From positions 75,070,757 through 75,134,756 of the forward strand of contig CM077165.1 in the NCBI GenBank assembly GCA_039583875.1: a stretch of DNA of 64,000 nt, in the 5' to 3' direction. This DNA is from Platanthera guangdongensis (Eukaryota > Streptophyta > Magnoliopsida > Asparagales > Orchidaceae). Position numbers and translations under genes: made by a program. Below are positions 45,667 through 57,213 of the stretch, in pieces. The notes under the pieces were generated by a model that saw nothing but the letters and a program-made list of their open reading frames with translations, had not been told where the DNA came from and did no database searches. Each line of letters begins with the position of its first letter. Position 1 is the first letter of the stretch.

Positions 45667-47006
45667 CTACAACCAATTTGCTCTTGCCGGAGTCCGCCGA
45701 CTCAAGGCATCCGCGACAACATTCCCCTTCCCAGGAGTATAGTGAATCTCAAAGGTGTAGTCCCCGAGGAACTCCAACCACCTTTGTTGTCGCATATTTA
45801 AGTCATTCTGTTCCAATAGGGACTTTAGGCTCTTGTGATCTGTATAGATCTCCACCTTCACTCCATAAAGATAGTGTCGTCATAGCTTTAGTGCAAAAAT
45901 TACCGCCGCCAATTCTAAGTCATGGACGGGATAATTTCGCTCATGCACCTTTAGCTGGCGTGAGCCATAAGCATTCACCTTTCCATTTTGCAGAAGAACG
46001 CAGCCTAAGCCGCTCCCTAAGGCATCACTATAGATTACAAATCCTTCGATCCCACATGGCGAAGACAACACCGGTGTCGTGGTCAACCGAACCTTCAGCT
46101 CTTCAAAAGCTCGTGCGCACTCTGGCGTCCAGACGAACTTCTGATCTTTTCTCGTCAGCGTGGTTAACGGCAAAGCGATCCGTGAGAAATTCTCAACAAA
46201 TCTTCGATAGTAGCCCGCAAGTCCAAGGAAGCTCCTGACCTCGGCCACTGAGGACGACACCGACCACTCCTCTATGGCCCTTCTCTTTGCAGGATCCACT
46301 GTTATGCCCGCTCCACTCACCACATGGCCTAAAAAAGCCACTGACGATAGCCAAAACTCGCACTTCGAGAACTTGGCATAGAGCTTGTTCTGCCGCAATG
46401 TGTGCAACACCAACCGCAAGTGGGTTTCATGCTCAGCTTTAGACTGCGAGGACACCAGGATGTTATCAATGAACACTATCACGAACAAGTCCAGGTACTC
46501 GCGGAACATACGGTGCATCAAATCCATAAACACTGAGGGCGCATTACACAGTCCAAATGGCATCACCGTGAATTCGTAGTGCCCGTAACGCGTTCCAAAT
46601 GCGGTTTTGGGAATGTCGCCTTCCCAGATTCTCAATTGGTAATAACCAGATCTCAAATCCAACTTGGAATAGACGGTCAATCCCACTAGCTGATCAAACA
46701 GCTCATCAATCCACGGAATCGGATATTTGTTCTTCTCAGTCAGCTTGTTCAGCACACGGTAATCAATACACAACCGCAAACTCTCGTCTTTCTTTTTCAC
46801 AAAAAGCATAGGGGCGCTCCAAGGTGATATGCTTGGGCTATATAACCCTGCTCCAGTAATTCTTGCAGTTGGACTTTCAACTCCTCCATCTCCTTTGGCG
46901 CAATGCGATATGTCGAGCGAGCCACAGGTTTCGCACCTGGCACCAGCTCTATCGTGAAGTCAATCTCTCGCTGGGGTGGTAGCCCAGGGAGATCCTTGGG
47001 AAACAC
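45667..47006 (-). pseudogene. Gypsy-B reverse transcriptase and RNase H
   Basis: 46797-47006 has the start ([20 protein letters not shown]). 45880-46809 has [39 protein letters not shown] and [12 protein letters not shown], where the second catalytic Asp of FIDD is Asn (codon 46462-46464), so the polymerase is dead. RNase H continues with [27 protein letters not shown] and 45667-45861 ([20 protein letters not shown], ending VVADALSRR). One frameshift at about 46805 and a stop near 45862-45880. Confidence 0.9.
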
Positions 47007-47015
47007 ATCTGTAAA

Positions 47016-47561
47016 CTATGATACGATCGGAACATCACTCGCACTGGCCTTAGGCTCCATCGCCTGAATTAGCGTGAAGTATACCTCCACGCCCTTCCAA
47101 ACAGCTTTGACAGCTTGGAGGGCAGACATCAACGTCCCTCCAACTCCTCGCATACCCGCGAACTTTGTCTCCTGTTCTATATTTTGGCCCAACGTGATCT
47201 CTTTGGACTGGAAATCAATCAAGGCATGCTGCTCCGCAAGCCAATCCAACCCAAATATCACATCAAATTACGATATCGATAATACAGATGTCGTCAAACA
47301 GAAATCTCGACTTCCTATATGCACTGCCACATCGCAAGCTTGATCCTCAAGCATCATACACCCATTTGGCAACACAACTCTGACGCTATCTGCCTTTACA
47401 CGACTGGGTATCCCAAGCCGCGCTATAAACTCTCGAGACAGAAAAGAATGCGACGCACCCGTATCAAACAGTGTTCGCGCCAGCATGTTCCGAATCAGTA
47501 CAAAGCCTGTGGTAATCGCATTACACACAAGCCACATACACATATGCAATAAACAAAGCAT
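47016..47561 (-). pseudogene. Gypsy-B aspartic protease
   Basis: 47268-47561 carries LARTLFDTGASHSFLS with an intact D-T-G site, and VRVVLPNGCMM. 47016-47261 continues with MIFGLDWLAEQHALIDFQSKEI. One break near 47262-47267 replaces the usual DVIFGMDWL junction. Of the Gypsy-B genes this keeps the best catalytic site. Confidence 0.85.
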
Positions 47562-47583
47562 ACAAACAAAATAAGACTCAAAA

Positions 47584-48721
47584 CTAAACTCGTACCTGTG
47601 ACGACGTCACTTTGTTTAATGGCCTCCTGCAGGCCAAGATTGTTGACCTGGGGCTACGCCTGAGAGGCGGAGGATTCCACCACTGCTTTGCCCTTCTCAG
47701 CATATGATGCTCCCGCCTTCTTTTCATTCTTTGGCGGCACCCGACAGTCACGGGCAATGTGCCCCACCCGTCCACACATAAAACACGTACGAGTCTCCGG
47801 CTTTTAGGTAGCCCCCGACGTTGCTCCCGAGGCAACTGAAGAAGGAGCTTGTCCAACCATCTTGGGCCTCTTGCCCCACTTCTTCTTATAGAATGACTTT
47901 GCCGGTCGGGGTAACTTAAACTATGGCTGTGTCACGGCCAAGGCCCTCTTCCCCTGCACCCTCTTCATGTCTTTCTCCAGTGCGCACGCAGTGTCTACTA
48001 ACGTCTGGAAGCCCTGGTTCACCGAACTCGAAAGCAGGAACCTCAGCTCATCCTGCAATCCTTTGTAGAACTGATTTGTCTTCCTCTGCTCATCGGCAAA
48101 TATTGAACCCGCATATCATCCCAAGCGAGTAAACTCATGCAGGTACGCTTCAACACTGTCGTCTCCTTGCGTTAATCTCTGGAATTCATTCTCCATGGCT
48201 ATACGCTGTGCCACGGAAAGGTGTTTCGCCAGGAAGAGTCGAGAGAATTCCTCCATGGTCACTTGTGTCAACGGTCTCCCCGCCAAGTGATGCAACTCCA
48301 TCTCGTCCCACCATAATCTCACTTCTCCTTCAAGTAGAAAGGTAGCTAATAAGGTAACTTTCTGATGTTCCTCCGACCCGATCGCCGTCATAATCCTCTT
48401 AACGTGCGATATCCAATCCTCAGCCTGCGTAGGAGATCCTGCTCCCAAAAACGTAGGCGGATGAAAACTCAAAAACCGTGTCAACCGCCGTTCAGCCGCT
48501 CGAGGATCTACAGCCACAACAGGTTCTGGCCTTGCCGCCACCTGTTCTGGTCTCAAAACCGGCTGTGCCTGCCCAACTGGCTGGCCTTGCATCATTGCAA
48601 ATACATCCTCAGCAACTAATCGAACGGTTTCCGCAGATGGTGGAGGTGTAGTCACCTCGGTCGGTGCCGTACATTCTTCAGAACGCTGGGGCTCCGACGG
48701 CCCAGCTCCACTTCGTGTCAC
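47584..48721 (-). pseudogene. Gypsy-B gag
   Basis: 48116-48721 starts MTRSGAGPSEPQRSEEC and carries the gag core FLGAGSPTQAEDWISHVKRI, LEGEVRLWWDEMEL, FSRLFLAKHLSVAQRIAMEN and YLHEFTRLG, then a stop. The continuation and a zinc knuckle (CFMCGRVGHIARDC-like, around 47745-47800) are readable in other frames. Leader and PBS lie to the right. Confidence 0.86.
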
Positions 48722-48940
48722 CCAAAGGTGGACAAGACAAACACATTAGCGACCGCACACAAGCAATCACAACAAAATAGGAACGTGCAGGTTCCTCAAA
48801 CACATGTATTTGCATTCCTATTATGGACATTCAGGAGTTCAAACGTGTTAATTTGGTGTGCACAGACACGTGCCGCCATCCCACAAAAGAAGTCGACCAC
48901 AACTACGAAAGGGAAAGAGCAAGACAGCTGATACCAAAAA
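48722..48940 (-). other. Gypsy-B leader and primer-binding site
   Basis: The minus strand reads TGGTATCAGCT at 48926-48936, four bases from the 5' LTR, an initiator Met tRNA type PBS. The rest is leader with no ORF of note. Confidence 0.82.
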
Positions 48941-51279
48941 TGTAACAACCTCATTCGTTCATATTGTATATACTAGAAGGCCCAGCCAGGGCCCCACAGC
49001 ATATACCACAAAACGAGCGGTGAAGTCACGGTATGGCACCAGATTAGCGCAGCGCACTTTAACCCATTGCATTCTAGCGGAAGCCTATACAGCTCACTTG
49101 AACTCCACACCTGTATGTCCGACATATAAAACCCCATATTTTATATATTCATAGAAATGTCTTACAACACATACAAGACAAAGAGTTGGCCTTAAGGCCT
49201 TACAGGGCTTTCATACAAGTGGCCATAAACAATGGCGCGCAGGCCGGCCACACAAAAGAAAACATCATACGTTCATTTCTTTATACTTCGAGGGCTAGTG
49301 GCGGCAGCGGCAGCAATAACGGGGACTTCAGCCCTTGTGCGTCCCGCTTGGCTCTCCAACTCCTGCACAGGGACAGGCTACCCAGTGGTGGCAAAAGAGG
49401 CAACGGTCAGCATTCCGCTGACAAAATTATAACGACCCTACCCCTTCTCTCGGGGCAGCGGTATTCTTCCCTGCAAAGCATAGCATGTACAAGCATATAT
49501 ATCTATAGCTCATTCAATGTGCACTCATGCACATCCGTTCCATCACAATCGTCAGCCACGCGGCCCAACGATCCGTGCACTTAGTGCACATTCTTGGTGT
49601 ACCGGCAAACCAGTTGCCCACCACTGTATCAGGTTCGCAACCCAACGGAAAATTACTTGATCATTTACTTCATGGCGTGCAGCCGGAGTTCTAGACATAA
49701 CGCACCGGGATGGCCCGTAGCCCCCCATTGTGACATGGCTCGAAGGCCTAAGACTCACACTATGCGCTCCAACAGACCACACTTTTATGTCTCACGTCAG
49801 ATGGACATAGCGTAGGTCGGATCCTCCACCCCCCCCCCCCCCCCCCCCCCGTTACTCAAATCGTCTTTGCCATCACCGAGTACCACGTACTCGCGGCACA
49901 TAAAAGGCGCGGGTTGGTCTCACCGATCCTATTTTGCATTACAGCCTGGGTATCCTCTAACACCCATTTCTAGCACAATATTGGCGGGTCTTTCCTGGGC
50001 ACACCAGTACTTCCTGCCTTAACAGGTACCACACCACAAAGTTCACAGTGTCGGCGGGTCTTTCCTGGGCAAACCAGTACTTCCTGCTTCTGCAAGTACC
50101 ACACCACAAATATCACAAATGTCAGGGGTCTTTCATGTCTTACCATGCCAGTACTTCCTGTTACTCTCTTCACAGGTACCACCTAAACATTCAGCATCAC
50201 AATAGGCCTTTCCCGGACTTCCATCTGGTACTTCCTGCTATTATCTTCACAGGCATGACCCAACAACACAAGCATGACACGGATATTTTCCTGGACTACC
50301 ACTCCAGTACTTCCGACTACTTCCTTCACAGGTCTAATCCGTCGACTCCTAAACTATACGTTTATCACGGAGTCTTCTCCGGTTCGTATGCAACATCACC
50401 AATCCAGACCAACCTGTCCAGATGGGCTTCACACAGCATGTCTATTCCGTACTTTCATTTCCAGATCTATATACTAACCACTTGGGGATTTCATGAATCA
50501 ACCTAACGATCCCCATAACCGACCACCCGTTGGTGGGGGAATCATGTGCATATGCAAAAAGGGAGCCTTCACATGCCTATGAAGAAAAGTCATTACCCTC
50601 GAAGACCGCTTCGGTGCCATGAACTCCAAGCTGGCTCGAACGACTCACAAGATTTTTTCCTCCGCAACGTCGGCCTCAGATCTCTCATCGGCAAACTGCA
50701 GCACCACCGGTGATCAGCCCCCAACTCCCCCTCCTCCTTCTTACTCTCTCTTTCTCTCTCTAGAAATGTAGAAAGAGGAAGCCAAAAGCGAAATGAGCTT
50801 TTCATGCTCATTCTCGGCCTTAATAAGATAGGGAGGCCTCTCAGCCCTTGGATCCAGGCTGAAGGAATGGATGGCCACGATTTCACCAAAAATCGTAAAT
50901 TTTGCCTGACACGGCCTGTGACACGCCCGTGTCCATGGCCGTGTTCCCCTAAGCGGTGCTCAACCGACTCATCAATTCCAGTACACGCCCATGTGACACG
51001 CCTGTGTCATGGGCCGTGTCACCCGACACGCCTACCAACACGGTCACGTCTGTGGTCGTGTTCCTCAGGCTGCAAAAACTGGAAATCAGCCGAGACTCAC
51101 ACGGCCTTGTGACACGCCCGTGTCTCAGGCCGTGTGCCCATACACGGCACCAGACACGCCCGAGGTCAAATGTTGAGTTCGTCGACCGTTCACCCAGGAA
51201 GGACACGACCTAGGACACGCCTGTGTCCCAGGCCATGTCACTCACATTTTTTCCAACCTATGTATTTTCGGGTGTTACA
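48941..51279 (-). repeat. Gypsy-B 5' LTR
   Basis: 2339 bp pair of 36395-38717. Contains the 72-bp repeats (49982-50332) and the dyad array (50905-51240). A run of 22 C (49829-49850) replaces four C in the 3' LTR (near 37282). Confidence 0.93.
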
Positions 51280-51284
51280 TATTC

Positions 51285-51969
51285 ACATCAGATTTCGGTG
51301 ATTGACGACGATTTGACATTGCGGTGTAAAACACGGCGGTCACGCCCCCGGTCACGGGCGTGATGGTGGGTGTGTCGTTCGGCGATTGATGGCGTTGTTG
51401 ACTTCTGGAGGCCCACGTGGAAGTCACGCCCCTGGTCACGGGCATGACCCAAAGTACACGGGCGTGACGGGGAGGTTGAACTGGGCGTCGTCTGCGTTGA
51501 AAGTCGTCGGCGGCAGTTTGTCAGCCAAGTGGAGGAGTCACGCCCCAGGTCACGGGCGTGACTCTGGGCGCGTCAGTTTGGTTGATGATTGTCGAGCAAA
51601 TTTCATCGAGCTTGAGTTTCACGGGCCATGGTCACGGGGCGTGTCAAATGACACGGGCGTGACCCTGGGCGTGTCAAATGACACGGACGTGACCCTGGGC
51701 GTGTCAAACTTTTCTCCTCGAAATCTTTTGATTCCACTTGAAATGAAGTGTCACGGCCTGGTCATGGGCGTGACCCAAAGTACACGGGCGTGTACTAGGG
51801 CGTGTCAGGTCATTTTTTTGACTTTTTCTGAAAAATTGCAGGAATCAAAATTAAGTTAAGTTAGTACAAAAAGAAAGCAATTTATTAAATAAAAGTAACT
51901 AAAAAGACAAAATTAAACTAAAATGACATAATAAAAATACTATAAATTAGGTATATTTACAACACATCA
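51285..51969 (-). repeat. Athila-type 5' LTR, second part
   Basis: Continuation of the LTR cut at 36394; matches 11350-12003. Includes most of the GTCACGGGCGTGAC array (exact copy 51549-51562) and ends ..ACACATCA. Followed by the outer TSD GTGCG (51970-51974). Confidence 0.92.
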
Positions 51970-51974
51970 GTGCG

Positions 51975-52074
51975 CTAAATCCAATGTCGAGCTCATCGTC
52001 CTACCGCCGGCGGTATCTCTACCACCGGGCATTAGCTTTCAGCGACTCCAGGTCTGAAAACTGGGGGTGTTACA
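51975..52074 (-). repeat. Gypsy-A 5' LTR, second part
   Basis: 100 bp matching the end of the Gypsy-A 3' LTR (1664-1763), ending TGTTACA. This identifies Gypsy-A as the host of the whole nest from 8826 to 51969. Confidence 0.9.
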
Positions 52075-52978
52075 CCGAGACCAAAAGGCGAAACTCGCAA
52101 CAGAGAAAATAAACCGGGAGAACACAACAAGTTGCAAAGAAGCGCGGTTAGCAAGGAAAGTCGGGCAAACAGAAAAGCCCGAAAGGAAGCAAGATGCAAG
52201 CACAGCGAGAAGCAAGGGATTGAAGGGAAGGGAAATTAACCAGACAAACCTGAAGAAGCCGGTGGAAGAGGACACGCGGTTAAACCAACAAACCACGATC
52301 TTTTTGAAGCAAATGATCGTTTTGGTCTGATACCATGCAAAAAATGGACAAAGAGCAAATAAATCGCAAACTTTTTTGCTCCAAAAAGATAATTATTACA
52401 TAGATATGCCCCTTATTTACAAAAACCAGGGGAGATGCGAGAATTATAACAAACATTGCGGGACTAAATACAATCTGCATGGCTTATGTGGTTTAATAAT
52501 GTCAAACCACACACTATACAAAAAAATAACAAAACTCCCAACAATAGCAAGGGAAACCACACGTCCGCCAGGGAAGACCGTTGGGCAAACCGCCAGACCG
52601 CAACTACAGGTTGCCACCAGGCCGCAGTTGTGTCTAATCACCACACCATTGTTGCGGGTTTCCACATGACCGCATCTGTGGGTAATCATCAGACCGCTGC
52701 TGCGGCAAACCTTCAGACCTCAACTACGAGCTGCCACCAGGCGGAAGTTGCGGCTTATCATCATATCGCTGTTGTAGTAAGACTCCAGACTATAAGAGAG
52801 GATTGCCACCACACCATAATTGCGGCTAACCACCAGACCGCTAGTAAACGATCACTACCAGACCACTGCACCAACCAGCCAGACCACCAGACTGCCTGAA
52901 CTAGCCGCCAGGTCTAACCGCCAGACCGCCCGAGCTACTAACCGCCCGACTAGAGAGACAAACCCCCAATTTATAACA
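52075..52978 (-). mobile_element. Copia-C fragment: leader, PBS and LTR
   Basis: 52075-52321 looks like a purine-rich leader; 52322-52335 reads TGGTATCAGACCAA on the minus strand, an initiator Met type PBS; the LTR follows at 52336-52978. The rest of the element is absent because Gypsy-A lies to the left. The LTR resembles Copia-B in layout (TGCAAAAAATGG start, a TGTAAATAAGGGG TATA-like box at 52410-52422, ACCGC-type repeats) but is a different family. Confidence 0.75.
52336..52978 (-). repeat. Copia-C LTR with degenerate ACCGC repeats
   Basis: TGCAAAAAA...TATAACA, 643 bp. From 52560 to 52965 about ten degenerate units of roughly 40 bp contain AGACCGC..CTGCGG or ACCAGACCGC, upstream of the TATA-like box on the minus strand. 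No paired LTR in the window. Confidence 0.7.
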
Positions 52979-54292
52979 CTCCCCTTCCCATTCATACACA
53001 CATAAATGCATTATGTTCGTTGGCTGGCTCTCAGGCCACCAAGCTGGGCTATCAAGCACTCAAATCCACAATACTGGCCCCCAGGTCTCGACGAGACAGG
53101 CCTCACAATTGCTCTCTCACAGAGCTACCACTGGCGGTAACACTACCGCCGTGCGGTACCTGGCTGAAATATGATTCTGCCCAGATTTCCGAGTGCTTCT
53201 TGAAGTTAGCCCCCAAAGTTCCCTGCTACAATCTACCGCATAGAAACTGGAAAAAAATACAGCAAAGAGTCTTCTCTGGCAAAATAGGCATATGAAAAAC
53301 ATCACCAATCCAGGCAAACAAGTCTGAATGGGCTTCACACACCATTTCCATGTTCATACTTCATTTCCGAAATGTAAATGCAAATCTATGGTGATATACA
53401 GTATCTACCCTAAGGAAGACCTCACGCTTACCGCTCACTCGCGGGAGTGGGTTTCCTATGAAAAAGGAAAAGGACTTCACATGTCCAAGTAGAAAATCGT
53501 TACCCTTTGCGCTCTCTTCGGTGCCATGCCAAAAAATCTAGACGGATGAACGCGAACGCAACGATCTTGCCTCCAAAGATCCGGACACATATTGAGAATC
53601 GGAGCTTCGGAACACCAATGGTGGAGAGATCTCCATCCTCTTCATCCTTCTTCACTCTCTCTTCTCTCTAACACTTAGAAAGAGAAGATCCAAAAGAAAA
53701 GTGATATGGAAACCTACACTCTTGGAATATACCTGCAGGGGTAACCTCCAGTCATCAGAACCCTTATGAAAACCTGCGGATATCCACGATTCGCTCCAGA
53801 ATTCAGTTTACGAGCACTACCACCGCGCGGTAAGAAGTAACCGATGCGTAGTACATCAATCATTTAGTTTGTTGGGGACTCCAGCTCTTAGAACTCAAAT
53901 CGGGCATTGACACGTGGACGTATCATAACTGCTCTGCTACCGCTCCATGGTAAGGCTAACACTACGCGTTAGCCAACCCAAGAACTTGGCCAAATTAATT
54001 ACCAAATCTACCGCCAGTGCTAATACTACCGTCGCACGGTAGGCACTCAATGCCTAGCAGAAGGCATTGAGATCTTTGAGTGTTTTCACCACACGATAGT
54101 ATACTACTACCCCACGGTAGTTACTCAATGCTTTATAGCATTGAGTGGTAGCGCCACGCTCTAGCTTACTATCACCTAGCGTTAGGTTCCCGAGCCCTCA
54201 GCCGATTTAATTCAAAGGATAACGCCAGCATTAACCCTACCATTGCGCGTTAGCTCTAAATTCTTCCTTTTTAGGATATTTGGGGCGTTACA
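52979..54292 (-). repeat. Gypsy-C 3' LTR with CTACCGC..GCGGTAG motifs
   Basis: The segment near 53300-53350 matches the Gypsy-B LTR (CATCACCAATCCAG..GGGCTTCACACA). Inverted repeats of ACCGC/GCGGT or TACCG/CGGTA type recur at about 53123-53160, 53817-53831, 53938-53955, 54008-54042, 54098-54122 and 54144-54256. No clear TATA box. The left edge is not resolved; 52979-53000 may belong to Copia-C. Confidence 0.65.
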
Positions 54293-55673
54293 ATTCTCCC
54301 CCACTTAAATAAAGTTTGTCCCAAAATTTGACGTTACGGGAAAATATAAAAAGTAAATAGTGCATCTGATTACCTTAGTGAAAATGCTCGGGGAACTCAT
54401 CCCTCATGGTTTGCTCACGCTCCAAAGATAGCTCTTCTCAGCCGTAGTTGTCCCAAAGTACCTTGACCATTTTAATGGATTTGTTCCGCAACTGCTTGAC
54501 CTCTACGCCCTCGATCTAAATGGGCTTGACCTTCATCATCAACCCTCTATCGACTGACACTTAAATCACAGCAACCACTTGAGTAGATTTTTGAATGGCC
54601 TTCCACAACACTGAGATGTGAAATATGTGATGCAAACCGCTCAACTCCACCGAAAGAGACAAACAATAGGTGGCTTCAGCAACCCACTCCAAGATCTCAA
54701 AAGGCCTAACATACCTTAGACTAAGCTTCTTTAAGCATTGAATCCTTGATACGCCTTTACCTTACTTTATCTTGGGGTATACCCAATCGCCCACCGCAAA
54801 CTCTACATTTTGATGCTTGGAATTGTAGTACTTGGCCTGCCTATCTTGAGTGATCAGTAGTTATTCTTTAATCAACCGTATCATTGAAGTAGCATCTTCA
54901 ACGTCCCTTCCCTTGTACTTCTTCGATTCTCTCATTTCTACCCAAGACAATGACGTACGACACCTCCTACCATACAGAGCCTCAAAAGGTGTCATCTGAA
55001 TGCTTGTTTGGTAGTTGTTATTGTACACGAACTCAATTATAAAAAGATAGTCCTCCCACCCGTTCCCAAAATCCAAAGCACACATACAAATTAAATCTTC
55101 CATTGTCTGATTCACCCTTTCAGTCTGACCATCTGTCTGCGGGTGAAAAGTCGTGCTGAAGTTCAACTAGGTACCCATCAACTAATTAATGAGCCTCCAA
55201 TCATTAGATGTGAACCAATCATCTAGGTCACTAATGATGCTCTGGCGTATGCCGTGCAAACAGACTATGTTGTCCACATAAAGCTTTGTCAGCTTCTCCA
55301 CTAAATCATCGTTCCTATTGGGTATGAAATATGACACCTTCATTAAACGATCAAGGACCCCCCAAATGGCGTCGTTCCCCTTGTGCGATCTCAGCAAGTC
55401 GTGCAAGAAATCCATGGAGATGTCATCAAATTTCAACTCTGGTATAGGTAAGGACTTCAGGAACCCGCCAGGCTTCTAGCATTCGGCCTTCACCAAGATA
55501 CATGTCTGACACTTCGCCACATATAATGCTATATCTTTCTTCAGACTTGGCCACCATAACAATTTTTTCATGTCCTTGAATATCATGGTGTTCCCGTGGT
55601 GAATGGAATACTTTGTGAAATGTGACTCGTACAACAATTCTTCTCGTAACTTCCCCACATTGGGGACGCACAA
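54293..55673 (-). pseudogene. Gypsy-C integrase (fragmented)
   Basis: 55476-55673 has FTKYSIHHGNTM and CQTCILVKAEC (zinc site). 55182-55436 has FDDISMDFLHDLLRSHKGND and SIISDLDDWF. 54861-55166 has TTFHPQTDGQTERVNQTMED (third catalytic Glu kept) and YEALYGRR-like FEALYGRRCRTSLSW. The tail (54400-54860) is readable only in pieces. At least four stops or frame breaks. Confidence 0.85.
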
Positions 55674-55712
55674 TGGACTACCTTTCCATAAAAGGCCATC
55701 GTCGATAGAGAA

Positions 55713-57213
55713 CTAGTCGTTAAACTCATCAATGGCCTCCACCACGTGACATTTCAAGCTTACGTCCAACTCCAAGGACTCCATATCCCGAATAAGCTGC
55801 TCGTTGTGCATCTGCAACCAGTTGGCCCGTACAGGAGTCCTACGGCTCAAATCATCTGCCACAACGTTCCCCTTCCCGGGAATATAATGAATCTTGTATG
55901 TGCACTCCCCAAGGAACTCCATACACCTTCGTTGACACATGTTCAGGTCCTTATGATCTATCAAATACTTCAAGCTCTTATGATCTGAATAAATATCGAC
56001 CTTAACCCCATACAGATAATGCCTCCAAAGCTTGAGAGCGAATACCATGGCCGCCAACTCCAAATCATGGATCGGTTAATTTTTCTCATGCACCTTCAAC
56101 TAGTGCGATCCATAGGCTATCACCTTCCCATGCTGAATTAGAACACAACCTAATCCACTCCCAGAGGTGTCACTATAAATCTCATAACCCTCCGATCCAC
56201 ATGGCGAACACAAGACATGCATTATGGTCAGACAACACTTTAGTTCTTCAAAAGCTTGTGCGCACTCCGACGACCAAACTAACTTTTTATCCTTCCTTGT
56301 TAGAGTAGTGATGGGTAATAATATTCGCGAAAAGTTCTCCACGAAGCGCCTGTAATAGCTGACAAGCCTAGAAAACTGCAAACTTCAGCCAGAGTAGACA
56401 ACACAGACCACTCCCTTATCGCAACTATCTTCGCCGGATCTACCACAATTCCCTCTCCACTAACCAGGTGACCAAGGAATGCTACAGAGGACAACCAGAA
56501 CTTACATTTGGAGAATTTGTCATACAGTTGGTTCCTCCTCAGGGTCTCCAATACCATATGTAGAAGCTTGAAATGATCATCCTCGCACTATGAGTACACC
56601 AGTCTATCATCTATGAAGACTATCACAAACTAGTCCAAGTACTCTCTGGACGTCCTGTTCGTCAAATCCATAAACACGGATGACGCATTCGTCAGCCCAA
56701 ACGGCATGACGGTGAACTCATAATACACATAACACGTGCTAAAAGTCATCTTGGGAATGTCACTTTCCCTTATTCTGAGTTGATAGTACCCGTACTTCAA
56801 ATCTAGCTTCGAGTACATTATCGTCCGACCAGCTGATCGAACAGATCATCAATCCTTTGGATCAGATATCTATTCTTCTCTATCAGCTTATTCAACTCTC
56901 AGTATTCAATGCACAGCCGTAAACTCCCGCCCTTCTTCTTAATAAAAAGGACTGGCACGCTCCAATGTGACGAACTTAGACACACATACCCTTGATCTAA
57001 CAGCTCTTGGATCTGTACTTTCAATTCCTCCATCTCCGTAGGTGCTAAGCAATTTGGGGAGCGTGACACAGGCTTGGTACCTAGCACTAGCTCAATGGCG
57101 AAGTCGATCTCTCGCTGAGGTGGAGCTCCGGGGAGATTTTCAGGAAAAACTTCAGGAAACACTGATACAACTAGGATACTATCCAGAGCTTGCTTGGGCT
57201 TCAAAGCCTCCAC
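55713..57213 (-). pseudogene. Gypsy-C reverse transcriptase and RNase H (fragmented)
   Basis: RT start at 56899-57213 ([28 protein letters not shown]), middle at 56630-56818 ([30 protein letters not shown]), catalytic VFIDDRLVYS readable near 56590-56620 with both Asp kept, connection at 56100-56557 and RNase H at 55713-56063 ([26 protein letters not shown]). Many stops. Confidence 0.85.

Larger units (their letters stand above)
36395..51279 (-). mobile_element. Gypsy-B: chromovirus interrupted by Copia-B
   Basis: 14,885 bp including the nested copia. Ends TGTAACA...TGTTACA, perfect TSD TATTC (36390-36394 and 51280-51284) in the Athila 5' LTR. LTRs 36395-38717 and 48941-51279. Gag, PR, RT, RH and INT follow Gypsy-A in order and similarity but are a different family. 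Several catalytic residues are lost (see gene entries). Confidence 0.93.
8826..51969 (-). mobile_element. Athila-type Ty3/gypsy element, with three nested insertions
   Basis: LTRs of about 3.2 kb begin TGATAGG (8826; decayed to CGATAGG at 32339) and end at 12003 and 51969. Flanks are GTGCA (8821-8825) and GTGCG (51970-51974), a TSD with one CpG-type change; the uninterrupted Gypsy-A 3' LTR has GTGCG here. Internal order, minus strand: gag, protease, RT, RNase H, integrase, then a long non-coding 3' region. The tRNA-Asp type PBS, the protease motif DLGASINLM and the conserved block after integrase (13811-13860) support the Athila lineage. The element itself, without nested insertions, would be about 13.7 kb. 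Confidence 0.9.
301..52074 (-). mobile_element. Gypsy-A: Ty3/gypsy chromovirus (Tekay-like), interrupted
   Basis: Seen: direct repeats at 301-1763 and at 6747-8825 plus 51975-52074 flank an internal region (1764-6746) with decayed gag, protease, RT, RNase H and integrase in the order of a minus-strand gypsy element. The 5' LTR begins TGTAATACC at 6747 and ends TGTTACA at 52074. Its final 100 bp are displaced by the 43-kb Athila-based nest at 8826-51969. The left LTR lacks its first roughly 700 bp, so no TSD can be checked; the right flank is CCGAG. Known: the chromovirus order is PR-RT-RH-INT. The Tekay-like assignment rests on the integrase tail and is inference. Confidence 0.9.
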
